Assembly: GCF_030811685.1 (NCBI RefSeq)
Contig: NZ_JAUSRF010000002.1
Span: forward strand, 248,001-312,000
DNA length: 64,000 nucleotides
Reading direction: 5' to 3'
From: Neorhizobium huautlense
GTDB lineage: Bacteria; Pseudomonadota; Alphaproteobacteria; Rhizobiales; Rhizobiaceae
In this document: positions 35,885 through 45,325 of the stretch, piece by piece
Layout: each line of letters opens with the position of its first letter
Position numbering within the stretch: position 1 is the stretch's first letter
Notes under the pieces: model-generated
What the model saw: the letters and a program-made list of their open reading frames with translations, nothing else
Database searches by the model: none
What the model was told of the DNA's origin: nothing
Position numbers and translations under genes: made by a program

Positions 35885-36589
35885 TTAAGCCCTTTCGCCG
35901 GAGATGGAGACAGGGCCAAGCGGGTAAGGCTTGTTATGCTTCAAGACCCATTCCTTGTAGGAGCCGCGCGCACCCGGGAAGCCGATATATTTCCAGGCTT
36001 CCATGCCGTGATTGCCGCCATACATCGGGTCGGCGAAATAACCTTCCTTGGTGTTGGCGAGCAGGATGGTGAAGAAGTCGCGCAGTTCCGGTGCGATCTT
36101 CATCTCGTCCTTCTGCAGCGAGGTCAGCGCCTTGTCCTGGGTTTCCGCATCCAGTTCGGCAAAGATCTTGCCGTGGGTGGTCTTGCACCATGCGTCGAAG
36201 AAGGGGATCGCCTGCTGGTAGATCTGCAGCGGGTTGAGCGGGGTCTGCCAGCCGCGCAGCGGGCTTGCCGCCGCATCGTGCGGGCCCTGCATGTACCAGT
36301 CGGCGGCGCGGCCGTAATCGCCTGCAAGCTGCTTGTCGATGAAGACCGGAACGCGCGCCTCGATCGCGCCGGGGCCTTCGCCATCCGACGGGATCAGTCT
36401 TGCCACTGCTGCCATCACGAAAGCCCACTCACTGGGCGTGAGACAGTCCGGCTTGTATTCGGTGAGTGCCACCGGTTCTGGCTTCTGTTCAGCTTTGGCA
36501 GGTACTGCTGCGATACCCGCGATGGCTGCGCTTGCCGCCGATGCCTTCAAAAAGGTTCGGCGAGACGGCAGCCCCGGAACGTCTCTCAT
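35885..36589 (-). CDS. Dehydrogenase small subunit (gluconate 2-dehydrogenase subunit 3 family)
   Basis: The 234-residue protein has a twin-arginine signal (PSRRTFLKAS, Arg10-Arg11) followed by a hydrophobic stretch ending at VPAKA (about residue 31). It carries the gluconate 2-dehydrogenase subunit 3 fold (about 55-225, with GARGSYKEW near the end). The start ATG 36589 with AAGGAG upstream is chosen; the longer frame to 36664 would bury the Tat motif. It probably guides the co-translated flavoprotein through the Tat system and is first in the three-gene operon. Confidence 0.9.
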   Translation of the reverse strand: MRDVPGLPSRRTFLKASAASAAIAGIAAVPAKAEQKPEPVALTEYKPDCLTPSEWAFVMAAVARLIPSDGEGPGAIEARVPVFIDKQLAGDYGRAADWYMQGPHDAAASPLRGWQTPLNPLQIYQQAIPFFDAWCKTTHGKIFAELDAETQDKALTSLQKDEMKIAPELRDFFTILLANTKEGYFADPMYGGNHGMEAWKYIGFPGARGSYKEWVLKHNKPYPLGPVSISGERA

Positions 36590-36972
36590 TTTATGCTCCT
36601 TCGTCCGCATGAGATGCCCCACGCGGCGGGTCAGGAACTGACGCGTCAATTTGGCGCAGGGCAATGTGACGCTGCGGCCCTACGCCGCACATCGGCAAAG
36701 CGCAATAACGCGTTGGTTGAAATTGTTGTATTGACATCTATTGGCAGGCAAATTTTGCGCATGTGCATAATATTCTGCAATCTTTGTTCGCATTTGCCAC
36801 GGATGGCAAAACCTATGCTCTCATCTCTTCGAGCTGATATCCTTCTGAAAATGTGGTATTTCTTGAGCGTGTTTTTGCCCGGAGGAATTGCCGTCTGCGT
36901 GCTGTACAAGCGGGTTCCGCTTGGCTACACCGCTTGGGCATCCGGCTTCCAGAGACAGACAGGCGTCTTTCC
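36590..36972. other. Divergent promoter region, dehydrogenase operon and beta-glucosidase
   Basis: This 383-bp AT-rich stretch lies between two divergent genes. It has a TTGACA-like element near 36734 and an inverted GCGCATGTGC motif near 36757, but no reliable operator, ORF with start site or RNA structure that I can support. Confidence 0.5.
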
Positions 36973-38337
36973 ATGACCGATCCAAAGCTTCTCGCCGCAC
37001 GTTTTCCCAAGGACTTTCTTTTCGGTGTCGCCACCGCCGCTTTCCAGATCGAAGGCGCGGCAAAAGAAGATGGCCGAAAGGCCTCGATCTGGGATGCCTT
37101 CTGCAACATGCCCGGACGTGTCTACGGTCGCCATAACGGTGATGTCGCCTGCGATCACTATCACCGGTTCGAACAGGATCTCGATCTCATCAGGGACATG
37201 GGCGTCGAGGCCTATCGGTTTTCCATCGCCTGGCCGCGCATCATTCCGGATGGGACCGGCCGCATCAACGAGAAGGGGCTCGACTTCTATGACCGTCTTC
37301 TCGACGGCATGCAGGTGCGTGGCATCAAGGCCTATGCGACGCTCTACCATTGGGACCTGCCGCTGGCGCTGATGGGCGAAGGCGGCTGGGCGGCGCGTTC
37401 GACGGCCTATGCCTTCCAGCGTTACGCCAAGGTGGTGATGGCGCGGCTCGGCGACCGGCTGGATTCGGTTGCGACCTTCAACGAGCCTTGGTGCTCCGTC
37501 TGGCTGTCACATCTTTACGGCGTGCATGCGCCGGGTGAACGCAACATGGAGGCCGCACTTGCCGCCATGCATCACACCAATTTGGCGCACGGTCTCGGCG
37601 TCGAAGCCATCCGCCATGTCGCGCCAAAAGTGCCTGTCGGGCTGGTGCTGAATGCGCATTCGGTCATTGCGGGCACCGATGCCGCTGAGGACAAGGCGGC
37701 GGCTGAACGGGCTTTCGATTTCCACAATGGCGCGTTTTTCGGCCCGGTGTTCAAGGGCGAATATCCGGCCTCGCTGCTTGATGCGCTCGGTGATCGCATG
37801 CCGGTCGTGGAGGAGGGTGATCTTGCCGTCATCTCCCAGAAGCTCGACTGGTGGGGTCTCAATTATTACACGCCGATGCGTGTTTCCGCCGATCCGGCTG
37901 AAGGTGCGGAATTCCCGGCAACGAAACCGGCGCCGTTCGTGAATGATCAGGTGACGGATATCGGCTGGGAAATTTATGCGCCGGCGATGCAGTCTCTCGT
38001 CGAGGATCTTTACCGTCGTTACGACCTGCCGGATTGTTACGTCACCGAAAACGGCGCCTGCGATAATACCGAGCTGGTCGATGGCAAGATCGAAGACGAT
38101 ATGCGCCTCGGCTATTACAGCGAACATCTGGGTGTCGTCGCCGATCTGGTGAAGGGCGGTTATCCGATGAAAGGCTATTTCGCCTGGAGCCTGATGGACA
38201 ATTTCGAATGGGCGGAAGGGTATCGCATGCGGTTTGGCCTCGTTTATGTGGACTATGAAACCCAGGCCCGGACCATCAAGAAAAGCGGCAACTGGTACAG
38301 CACGCTGGCCTCGACTTTCGGATCGTCAAACGAGTAG
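36973..38337 (+). CDS. GH1 beta-glucosidase
   Basis: The 454-residue enzyme hydrolyses beta-glucosides. The family 1 acid/base is Glu171 in TFNEPW and the nucleophile is Glu359 in YVTENGA. The N-terminal FPKDFLFGVATAAFQIEGA (residues 11-29) is the GH1 signature. No signal peptide is present, so it acts in the cytoplasm. The start ATG 36973 fits the family length; the ribosome site is weak (AGGCG). Agrobacterium beta-glucosidase (Abg) is of this type and length. It is divergent from the membrane dehydrogenase operon. Confidence 0.94.
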   Translation: MTDPKLLAARFPKDFLFGVATAAFQIEGAAKEDGRKASIWDAFCNMPGRVYGRHNGDVACDHYHRFEQDLDLIRDMGVEAYRFSIAWPRIIPDGTGRINEKGLDFYDRLLDGMQVRGIKAYATLYHWDLPLALMGEGGWAARSTAYAFQRYAKVVMARLGDRLDSVATFNEPWCSVWLSHLYGVHAPGERNMEAALAAMHHTNLAHGLGVEAIRHVAPKVPVGLVLNAHSVIAGTDAAEDKAAAERAFDFHNGAFFGPVFKGEYPASLLDALGDRMPVVEEGDLAVISQKLDWWGLNYYTPMRVSADPAEGAEFPATKPAPFVNDQVTDIGWEIYAPAMQSLVEDLYRRYDLPDCYVTENGACDNTELVDGKIEDDMRLGYYSEHLGVVADLVKGGYPMKGYFAWSLMDNFEWAEGYRMRFGLVYVDYETQARTIKKSGNWYSTLASTFGSSNE

Positions 38338-38598
38338 GTTCCAATCCGCAAAAGAGGGAAGATTATTTCCTGCCGCGCCGCACAAACGGAAAACCATCCC
38401 TTCGCAGCGGTCGGCGCTGAAGGCATATATGCCGCTCAAGAGAGGTGCGAAATCCTCTGCCGCAATCGCCTGTATCGAAAGCCGTCAAAAATGCTTGCTG
38501 TCCGTGTCTGTCTTCGAATGTGCCGCCTGATTGGCTAAAGCGTGCATAAGCGGCTATAGAGCCGCCAGTTTCTGAAGACCAACACCCGAGAGTAAGAC

Positions 38599-39702
38599 AT
38601 GACGATCCAACAAGCGGCTGCCCGCACCGCGCCCGGGGCCGATCATTCGGCCGGCGTATCGGCGGTGCCGATGGTTGCCTTCGAAGGCGTCGGAAAACGT
38701 TTTGGCCCTGCCGGCGAAGGCGGGTTCACGGCACTTGCCGATATCGATCTCACCGTTGCGCGCGGCGCCATCACCGGCATTATCGGCCGCTCCGGCGCCG
38801 GAAAATCCACGCTGATCCGCCTCGTCAACGGCCTTGAAAAGGCGACGACCGGCAAGGTGATCGTCGATGGTATCGAGGTCGGTGGGCTGGGCGAAGACAG
38901 CCTGCGTGGTCTGCGCCGCCAGATCGGCATGATCTTCCAGCATTTCAACCTTCTGTCGTCGCGCACGGCTTTCGACAACGTGGCGCTGCCGCTGGAGATC
39001 GCCGGTGTCGACAAGGCGGTGATCAAGGCCAAGGTCGGCCCGCTGCTCGATCTCGTCGGGCTTGGCGACAAGGCCAACCGTTATCCTTCCGAACTATCGG
39101 GCGGCCAGAAACAGCGTGTCGGCATTGCCCGTGCGCTGGCGACCGATCCAAAGCTGCTGCTTTCCGATGAAGCGACCTCGGCGCTTGACCCGGAAACCAC
39201 GCAGTCGATCCTCGAACTGTTGAAGCGCATCAATGCCGAGCTGAACCTCACGGTTCTCCTGATCACCCACGAGATGGAAGTGGTGAAAACCATCGCCAGC
39301 CATGTGGCGGTGATCGATGCCGGCCGTATCGTCGAATCCGGACGCACCTTCGACGTCTACGCCAACCCGAGCCACGAGACGACGCGCACGCTTCTGGCCT
39401 CGGCGCTCAACCTGCCGGAATGGCTGCGCAACAGCATCAAGCAGGTGCCGTCCGCTGGTGATCGTGTTCTGGTTCGTCTGGTGTTTTTTGGCGAGACCGC
39501 CTTCAAGCCGCTGACCGGCCGTCTGGTTGCCGAGCTCGGCTCCGACGTCAACATTCTCGCCGGAGGTATCGAGGAAATCGGTGGCGAACCCTTTGGTTCG
39601 CTGGTCGTCTCCTATTCCGCCGATCCGGCCGTCGTTGCGCGTGCCGAACAATTTTATGCCGAAACCGGCCTGACCACGGAGGTTCTCGGTTATGTCGCTT
39701 GA
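38599..39702 (+). CDS. metN: D-methionine ABC transporter ATP-binding protein
   Basis: The 367-residue protein has Walker [10 protein letters not shown] (63-71), signature LSGGQKQR (about 165-172) and [11 protein letters not shown] (about 187-197). The latter, with Asp-Glu-Ala-Thr-Ser, is typical of the amino-acid/methionine subgroup. A C-terminal NIL domain (about 285-365) senses methionine and identifies MetN. About 20 residues precede the family start. The end overlaps metI by 11 bp. A short leader (38338-38598) is present; I could not make a SAM riboswitch of the known classes fit it. Confidence 0.93.
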   Translation: MTIQQAAARTAPGADHSAGVSAVPMVAFEGVGKRFGPAGEGGFTALADIDLTVARGAITGIIGRSGAGKSTLIRLVNGLEKATTGKVIVDGIEVGGLGEDSLRGLRRQIGMIFQHFNLLSSRTAFDNVALPLEIAGVDKAVIKAKVGPLLDLVGLGDKANRYPSELSGGQKQRVGIARALATDPKLLLSDEATSALDPETTQSILELLKRINAELNLTVLLITHEMEVVKTIASHVAVIDAGRIVESGRTFDVYANPSHETTRTLLASALNLPEWLRNSIKQVPSAGDRVLVRLVFFGETAFKPLTGRLVAELGSDVNILAGGIEEIGGEPFGSLVVSYSADPAVVARAEQFYAETGLTTEVLGYVA

Positions 39703-40360
39703 GATGATGATCAGCCTTATCCTCAAGTCGCTCGGCCAGACGGGCCAGATGGTGGCGATTTCCGGCCTTCTCGGCTCGCTGATCGGCCTGCCGATCGGCA
39801 TTTTCCTCGCCACCAGCGGCAGGGGCGAACTGTTCCCGGCACCAATGGTCAACCGCATCATTGGCCTGATCGTCAATGCTACCCGTTCGACGCCTTTCAT
39901 CATCATGGTCGTGGCGATCATTCCGTTCACGCGGTTCGTCACCGGCACTTCGATCGGCACCAATGCCGCCATCGTGCCTTTGACCATCGCGACGATCCCG
40001 TTTTTCGCGCGTCTGGTGGAAGCGGCGATCCGCGAAATCGACAAGGGTTTGATCGAGGCGGCGCGTGCCATGGGAGCAACCCCGATGCAGATCGTCTTCA
40101 AGGTTCTGCTCGCCGAAGCGCGTCCGGCGCTGATGGCCGCACTCACCATGACCATGGTCAGCCTGATCGGTTATTCGGCCATGGTCGGTGCCGTCGGTGG
40201 CGGTGGCCTGGGCGATCTGGGCATTCGTTACGGTTACCAGCGTTTCATGCCGGAAATGATGCTCGCCGTCGTTGTCGTGCTGATCGTGCTTGTCCAGCTC
40301 GTGCAGAGCGCCGGTGATGCGCTGGCCCGCAGTTTCGACAAGCGCAATCGCAAGAACTGA
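39692..40360 (+). CDS. metI: D-methionine ABC transporter permease
   Basis: The 222-residue membrane protein has about five to six hydrophobic segments and the family [14 protein letters not shown] coupling motif (about residues 123-136), as in MetI. It overlaps metN by 11 bp. It forms the homodimeric channel for methionine uptake with MetN and MetQ. Confidence 0.94.
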   Translation: MSLEMMISLILKSLGQTGQMVAISGLLGSLIGLPIGIFLATSGRGELFPAPMVNRIIGLIVNATRSTPFIIMVVAIIPFTRFVTGTSIGTNAAIVPLTIATIPFFARLVEAAIREIDKGLIEAARAMGATPMQIVFKVLLAEARPALMAALTMTMVSLIGYSAMVGAVGGGGLGDLGIRYGYQRFMPEMMLAVVVVLIVLVQLVQSAGDALARSFDKRNRKN

Positions 40361-40426
40361 ATTCTGCCAAAAACCAGAAATAACAAAAAGATACCTCCCA
40401 CATACCGACCACAAGGAAACACCAGA

Positions 40427-41203
40427 ATGAAGAAACTGATCATCGCAGCTACGCTTGCAGTTCTTGCTGCCGGCTCCGCTCTTGCCGAAGACATCAAGGT
40501 CGGCGTTTCGGCCGGCGAACATGCCAAGATCATGGAAAAGGTTGCCGAAGTCGCCAAGACCAAGGGCCTCAACATCGATATCGTCGAGTTCTCCGACTAT
40601 GTCGTGCCGAACCAGGCGCTGAACGATGGCGATATCAACGCCAACTCGTTCCAGCACCAGCCTTACCTCGACAACCAGATCGCTGACCGCAAGTTCGATC
40701 TCGTCAGCATCGGCAAGACCATCACCACCCCGATGGGCGTCTATTCGAAGAAGGTGAAGAGCCTCGACGAACTGAAGGAAGGTTCGACCGTCGCCATCCC
40801 GAACGACCCGACCAATGGCGGCCGCGCGCTGCTGGTTCTGGCCGCCAAGGGCCTGATCAAGTTCAAGGACGATGCCGGCATCAAGGTAACGCCTGCCGAC
40901 ATTATCGAGAACACCAAGAAGATCGAGTTCGCCGAAATCGATGCAGCCCAGCTGCCGCGCTCGCTCGATGACGTCGATGCCGCCGTCATCAACACCAACT
41001 ATGCCATGGAAGCGGGCCTCAACCCGAAGAAGGACGCGATCGCCATCGAAGGTGAACGGTCGCCTTACGCCAACGTCATCGTTGTCCGCACTGCCGACAA
41101 GGACGCTGCCTGGGCCAAGACGCTGGTTGAAGCCTATCACGATGACAGCATCCGCAAGTTCATCGAGGAAGAATACAAGGGTGCGCTGATCGCTTCCTGG
41201 TAA
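40427..41203 (+). CDS. metQ: Methionine-binding periplasmic protein
   Basis: The 258-residue protein is of the NlpA/MetQ family, with the segments DIKVGVSAGEHAKIME, FSDYVVPNQALNDGDINANSF and VAIPNDPTNGGRAL typical of methionine binding. The signal peptide ends at ALA (about residue 20). There is no lipobox Cys, unlike the lipoprotein MetQ of E. coli, so it should be a soluble periplasmic protein. It is last in metN-metI-metQ and is followed by a strong terminator. Confidence 0.93.
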   Translation: MKKLIIAATLAVLAAGSALAEDIKVGVSAGEHAKIMEKVAEVAKTKGLNIDIVEFSDYVVPNQALNDGDINANSFQHQPYLDNQIADRKFDLVSIGKTITTPMGVYSKKVKSLDELKEGSTVAIPNDPTNGGRALLVLAAKGLIKFKDDAGIKVTPADIIENTKKIEFAEIDAAQLPRSLDDVDAAVINTNYAMEAGLNPKKDAIAIEGERSPYANVIVVRTADKDAAWAKTLVEAYHDDSIRKFIEEEYKGALIASW

Positions 41204-41232
41204 AACCGGTCGCTTCATCCACTGCTATAAGA

Positions 41233-41261
41233 GGCGGTCCGGCCATGTCGGGCCGCCTTTT
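41233..41261 (+). terminator. Terminator behind metQ
   Basis: GGCGGTCCG pairs with CGGGCCGCC (one G-T pair, 7-base loop), followed by TTTTCC. It lies 29 bp after the stop. Confidence 0.85.
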
Positions 41262-41345
41262 CCGTTGGCGGGGTTTGCGCCCGCGATTTCGCCGCGATAA
41301 ACAAAATTTGAACCCTCGCAACGTATCGTCGGTTCGGGGGAAAAT

Positions 41346-43532
41346 ATGCGGGTTCTATCTTCGCGTCCAAAACAGTCTTCTGTCGCGCAGCGTCGTTCGC
41401 TCGTGCGTTCGCTGCTTGTCATCTTTGCGGCTGTCATGGTCATCGTCACCAGTATGGTGCTGACAGCGCTCGATCGTGTCGGTGAACACGCCAACCGGCT
41501 GGACGACGAACGCTCGCGCGAGACCACGATCGGCGCATTGTTGACCTTTCGCAACCATCTCGGCGCAACGCTGAACGACTATGCCGCCTGGGACGATGCC
41601 GATCGTTATGTTTATGCCGACGACGGCATGGACTGGGTGATCAGCAATTTTGGCGAGATGACCGCCAACAACAATCTGTTTGATGCCGCCGTCGTTCTGA
41701 ATGCCGAAGGCCATGCGCTGATGACCTATGAGGGCGGCGAGCCGGCGGATTGGGCCATCAAGAGCTATTTCGACCCCTCGTTTGCGACATTGTTCGATGG
41801 TGTGCGCAACTCGGCACCGGAAGCGATGCCGGAGGGCAATGCCTTCATCCGCACCCCGCGGGGCATCGCAGCCGTCGCCATCGGGCTCGTCCGCCAGAAA
41901 AGTGGTCGCATCGATCACGAGCCGGCCGATCGCCGGTATCTCGTCCTGTTGCGGCATCTGCATGAAAACGAAATCACGGCCATGGCGCGGACCTATGTGG
42001 TCTCCGGCCTCAGCCTTGTCGGCAATGGAGAGCGGCGGGCCAATCACGTCGAAATCCGCGATGCCGACGGCAATCCGATAGGCGGGCTGACATGGACCTC
42101 GCGCTTGCCGGGCAGCGCCAGCCTTCAACAGGTGCAGCCGCTTGTTCTGGGTGCGGTCGCCATGGTGGCGATCTATTTCGTTCTGCTGTTCGTCAGCGGT
42201 GCACGGCTGCTGCGCCAGATCAAGGCGGAGGAGGCGGCGGCGGTGGAACTGTCGCGGCTCGATACGCTGAGCGGGCTTTCCAACCGCTATGGCTTGTTCG
42301 CCAACCTGCGCGATCTGGTGTCGTTGGCGCAAAACGGCAATGATGACGTGCTTCTGCTCTATCTCGATCTCGACGGGTTCAAGGAAGTCAACGATGCCTA
42401 TGGCCACGGCACCGGCGACAACCTCATTCGAGGCGTTTCTGCCGGCCTGTTGGCATTGATCGGCAGGGAAGCGACCATCGCCCGCGTCGGCGGCGATGAA
42501 TTCGCCATTGCCATGAACACGCGCGCGCAGGAAACGGTGGTGCCGGAACTGTGCGAGCGCATTCTCGGCTTTTTTGCCGAACCTTTCGTCATCGGCGAGC
42601 GTGTTGCCGTGGTCGGCACCAGTATCGGCGTGGCGGTGTCCGCGCGTGGCAGCGTGTCCGGTGAAGAGTTGCTGCGTCGTGCCGATATGGCCATGTACCA
42701 GTCCAAGGATGCCGGTCGCGGCCGCTGGACGGTCTATTCACCCTGCATGGATGCCGAGCGCGAGGAGCGCAACCAGCTGGAAATCGATCTGCGCCGGGCG
42801 ATCGAAAACAGCGAGATCGGCGTCGTTTATCAGCCGGTCGTGGATGCGCGTGATGGGCGCATGGTGTCTGTGGAGGCCTTGGCGCGCTGGAACCGGCCGG
42901 GGCATGGGCCCGTCAGCCCGGAAATCTTTATCGGCGTTGCCGAGCAGACCGGCATGATCGATCAGTTGGGCCTCAGCGTGTTGCGCACCGCCTGCCGGGC
43001 CGTGCGGCAATGGCCGGACCTGCGGCTTGCCGTCAATATTTCGCCCGGCCAGTTCCGCGATCCGGCCTTTGCCGGTCATGTCGCCCGGACGTTTCGCGAT
43101 ATCGATGTCGATCCCAATCGTATCACGCTGGAAATGACCGAGAGCTATTTCATCCGCAATCCGGCCCGCGCGCTTGCCGCCATCGACAGCCTGAAGGCGA
43201 TCGGCGTGAAGATCGCGCTCGACGATTTCGGTTCCGGCTTTTCCAGCGTCGGTTACCTGCGCCAGTTCGGTTTCGACCGCATGAAGATCGACCAGTCACT
43301 GGTCGCGACGGTGGCGGAAGGCGGCAGTGCCGTCGACCTGTTGCAGGCAACCGTGGCGCTGGCGCGCGCGCTCGATATTCCGGTGACGGCGGAAGGCGTG
43401 GAGACCGAGGATCAGGCAAAGATCTTGCGGCTCAGCGGCTGCGATGAATTGCAGGGATATTTCTTCGGCAGACCGATGCCGGGGGATGCGATCGGGCGGA
43501 TGGTGATGGAGCAGCGCGAGGTTGGGGGCTGA
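41346..43532 (+). CDS. Membrane-bound GGDEF-EAL protein with CHASE4-type sensor
   Basis: The 728-residue protein has a first membrane segment (about 20-42), a periplasmic CHASE4-like domain (about 60-240, with AAWDDADRYVYADD), a second segment (about 262-285), a GGDEF domain with intact GGDEF (382-386) and an EAL domain with VEALARW (EAL 510-512), DDFGSG and QGYFFGRP. Both active sites are conserved, so it could both make and break cyclic di-GMP. No RxxD inhibitory site lies before GGDEF. Its stop codon is immediately adjacent to the stop of a convergent gene. Confidence 0.93.
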   Translation: MRVLSSRPKQSSVAQRRSLVRSLLVIFAAVMVIVTSMVLTALDRVGEHANRLDDERSRETTIGALLTFRNHLGATLNDYAAWDDADRYVYADDGMDWVISNFGEMTANNNLFDAAVVLNAEGHALMTYEGGEPADWAIKSYFDPSFATLFDGVRNSAPEAMPEGNAFIRTPRGIAAVAIGLVRQKSGRIDHEPADRRYLVLLRHLHENEITAMARTYVVSGLSLVGNGERRANHVEIRDADGNPIGGLTWTSRLPGSASLQQVQPLVLGAVAMVAIYFVLLFVSGARLLRQIKAEEAAAVELSRLDTLSGLSNRYGLFANLRDLVSLAQNGNDDVLLLYLDLDGFKEVNDAYGHGTGDNLIRGVSAGLLALIGREATIARVGGDEFAIAMNTRAQETVVPELCERILGFFAEPFVIGERVAVVGTSIGVAVSARGSVSGEELLRRADMAMYQSKDAGRGRWTVYSPCMDAEREERNQLEIDLRRAIENSEIGVVYQPVVDARDGRMVSVEALARWNRPGHGPVSPEIFIGVAEQTGMIDQLGLSVLRTACRAVRQWPDLRLAVNISPGQFRDPAFAGHVARTFRDIDVDPNRITLEMTESYFIRNPARALAAIDSLKAIGVKIALDDFGSGFSSVGYLRQFGFDRMKIDQSLVATVAEGGSAVDLLQATVALARALDIPVTAEGVETEDQAKILRLSGCDELQGYFFGRPMPGDAIGRMVMEQREVGG

Positions 43533-43862
43533 TCAGGGAGCCTTTTGCGTGGTCTGCTGCTGAAAACTGTGCAGCTGATCCCTGATCTGCGTCATTTGAT
43601 CACCGACCAGCCACCACAACATGCTGGCAAACAGCACGATGACGATCCCGGCACCAAATGCGACACCTTCAAAGCGCGAAATCTTGCTTCTGACCTTGTC
43701 GAGGCGATCATCCAGCCTGCCGATATCAGTGATGACACGATCCGTCTTTGTCGTGACAGAAGAGAGTTCGCGCTGGATCTCCATGAGCGACTGCATGATC
43801 TGCTCGTTGAGCGCATGAGTCGGGTTATCCTTGGTCGCCTGACTGGGGCGTTGTGCATTCAT
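43533..43862 (-). CDS. Small single-membrane-span coiled-coil protein, unknown
   Basis: The 109-residue protein has a predicted coiled coil (about 18-66, with repeated LxxV/IxxLxxRLDKV) and one hydrophobic segment (about 67-88, GVAFGAGIVIVLFASMLWWLVG). I do not recognise a family. It resembles the small membrane-tethered helical proteins common in rhizobia and phages. Its stop is adjacent to that of the convergent GGDEF-EAL gene. Function unknown. Confidence 0.6.
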   Translation of the reverse strand: MNAQRPSQATKDNPTHALNEQIMQSLMEIQRELSSVTTKTDRVITDIGRLDDRLDKVRSKISRFEGVAFGAGIVIVLFASMLWWLVGDQMTQIRDQLHSFQQQTTQKAP

Positions 43863-43987
43863 CCTGGCTCCCCTGTCGCAACCCTGAGTGATGCAGAGTT
43901 TATTATGCGATTATGTGTTTAAAGGCAGATGCCTGCAACCCGTCTTTTTGAGGGGCCAATGGCACGAACATTTTCGTTCCGGCATCC

Positions 43988-44308
43988 TCACAAATACCGC
44001 GCCACCTTGACCTTCAACAACTCCACCAGCGCCGGTTCCATGAACTGGTAATCGTCTGGAATATCCAGACAAATCAACCGCGCTTTTTTCATCGCCGCCC
44101 GGTAGCGCGTCTGCAGCTTTGTCCGGTGCATCCGCTCCATCACAAAAATGATGTCCGCCCATTCGACAAGTTCTGAGGAAAGCGGATTTTCCGCGTCGTT
44201 ATTGGTGCCGGCCGAGGCGGTTTCCACACCCAGCCAGTCGGAAAATACCTGTTCGGCCGTCGGGCTGCGCAGCTTGTTCTGGCTGCAGACGAACAGGACG
44301 TTTTTCAT
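43988..44308 (-). CDS. Low-molecular-weight protein tyrosine phosphatase-like protein
   Basis: The 106-residue protein has the C-x5-R-S phosphatase loop CSQNKLRSPT at the N-terminus (Cys8, Arg14, Ser15) and LDIPDDY, which may supply the acid. It is shorter than true LMW-PTPs (about 150) and fits the predicted phosphatase group COG4551. It begins inside the stop of trhO (TGATG overlap), so the two are translated together. The link between tRNA modification and a phosphatase is unexplained. Confidence 0.8.
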   Translation of the reverse strand: MKNVLFVCSQNKLRSPTAEQVFSDWLGVETASAGTNNDAENPLSSELVEWADIIFVMERMHRTKLQTRYRAAMKKARLICLDIPDDYQFMEPALVELLKVKVARYL

Positions 44309-45252
44309 CAGCCGCCGATATGTTTCTGGCCGCGCTTCTTGGCGAGCGCGATCTGAAGCTGGCGCTGGCGGTAGCGCAGGCGGTCTTCTTCCGTGCGGCT
44401 GTCATAGCAGTTGGAGCAGGATACGCCTTCCTCGTATTTTTCCGAGGTGACCTCTTCTGCCGTGATCGGGTTGCGGCAGGCGTGGCAGAGCTTGTGATTG
44501 CCTTCCTTCAGGCCATGCTCGACCGAGACGCGTTCATCGAACACGAAACAGGCGCCTTCCCACAGGCTTTCTTCCTGCGGCACTTCCTCGAGATATTTCA
44601 GGATGCCGCCCTTGAGGTGATAGACGTCCTCAAAGCCTTCCTGCTTCATGAAGGCGGTGGCCTTTTCGCAGCGGATGCCGCCGGTGCAATACATGGCGAT
44701 TTTCGGCTTGTTGTGCAGACCGGCATTGTTGCGCACCCAGTCGGGAAACTCGCGAAATGTCTTGGTGTTCGGATCGACCGCGCCCTTGAAAATGCCGATC
44801 GCCGTTTCGTAGTCGTTGCGGGTGTCGATCAGGATGGTTTCCGGATCGGAGATCAGCGCGTTCCAGTCCTTCGGATCGACATAAGTGCCGACGATGCGGT
44901 TGGGGTCGATATCCTCGACACCCATGGTGACGATCTCTTTCTTGAGCTTCACCTTCATGCGCACGAACGGCATTTTGGACGCGCGGCTTTCCTTGTGCTC
45001 CAGCCCGGAAAATTCCGGCATGGCGCGTAGATGGGCGAGCAGCTTTGCGATTGCTCCGTCCGTGCCGGCTACCGTGCCGTTGATGCCCTCGCGCGCGATC
45101 AGCAGCGTGCCCTTGATACCATTTTCATCACAAAAGGCCTGCAGCGGCTTTTGCACGCTTTCGAAACGGTCGAAGCGGGCGAAATGATAGAGGGCGGCCA
45201 CGAGAAAGCTGCCCGTAGCCTCGGGGCGCGGAAGGGTCTGGTTTTCGGTCAT
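44308..45252 (-). CDS. trhO: tRNA uridine-5-oxyacetic pathway hydroxylase (rhodanese-like TrhO)
   Basis: TrhO hydroxylates U34 of certain tRNAs with oxygen. The 314-residue protein has an N-terminal acylphosphatase-like domain (about 10-110), a rhodanese domain with Cys189 in CTGGIRCEK, and a C-terminal CHACRNP/CSNCY zinc-binding-like tail. This is the classic three-part build (formerly YceA/UPF0176). The start ATG 45252 (MTENQ) is chosen; the longer frame to 45393 has no family sequence. A phosphatase-like gene follows, translationally coupled. Confidence 0.93.
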   Translation of the reverse strand: MTENQTLPRPEATGSFLVAALYHFARFDRFESVQKPLQAFCDENGIKGTLLIAREGINGTVAGTDGAIAKLLAHLRAMPEFSGLEHKESRASKMPFVRMKVKLKKEIVTMGVEDIDPNRIVGTYVDPKDWNALISDPETILIDTRNDYETAIGIFKGAVDPNTKTFREFPDWVRNNAGLHNKPKIAMYCTGGIRCEKATAFMKQEGFEDVYHLKGGILKYLEEVPQEESLWEGACFVFDERVSVEHGLKEGNHKLCHACRNPITAEEVTSEKYEEGVSCSNCYDSRTEEDRLRYRQRQLQIALAKKRGQKHIGG

Positions 45253-45325
45253 GGGCGTGGAAATACAATTTTGGCCGCGTCTTCGCAATGGCCTGTATCG
45301 TGACAATCGATCAGGATGCTGCCGA

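Noticed and set aside
34553..36976. An 807-codon open frame on the plus strand across the dehydrogenase operon.
   Set aside because: It is the complement of the flavoprotein and small-subunit genes, which have strong motifs and start sites; the composition is non-protein-like.
38338..38598. A possible SAM riboswitch upstream of metN, prompted by GGCTAAAG and the gene content.
   Set aside because: I could not form the P1 helix and pseudoknot of SAM-II, nor the SAM-I core. A covariance search would be needed to revisit it.
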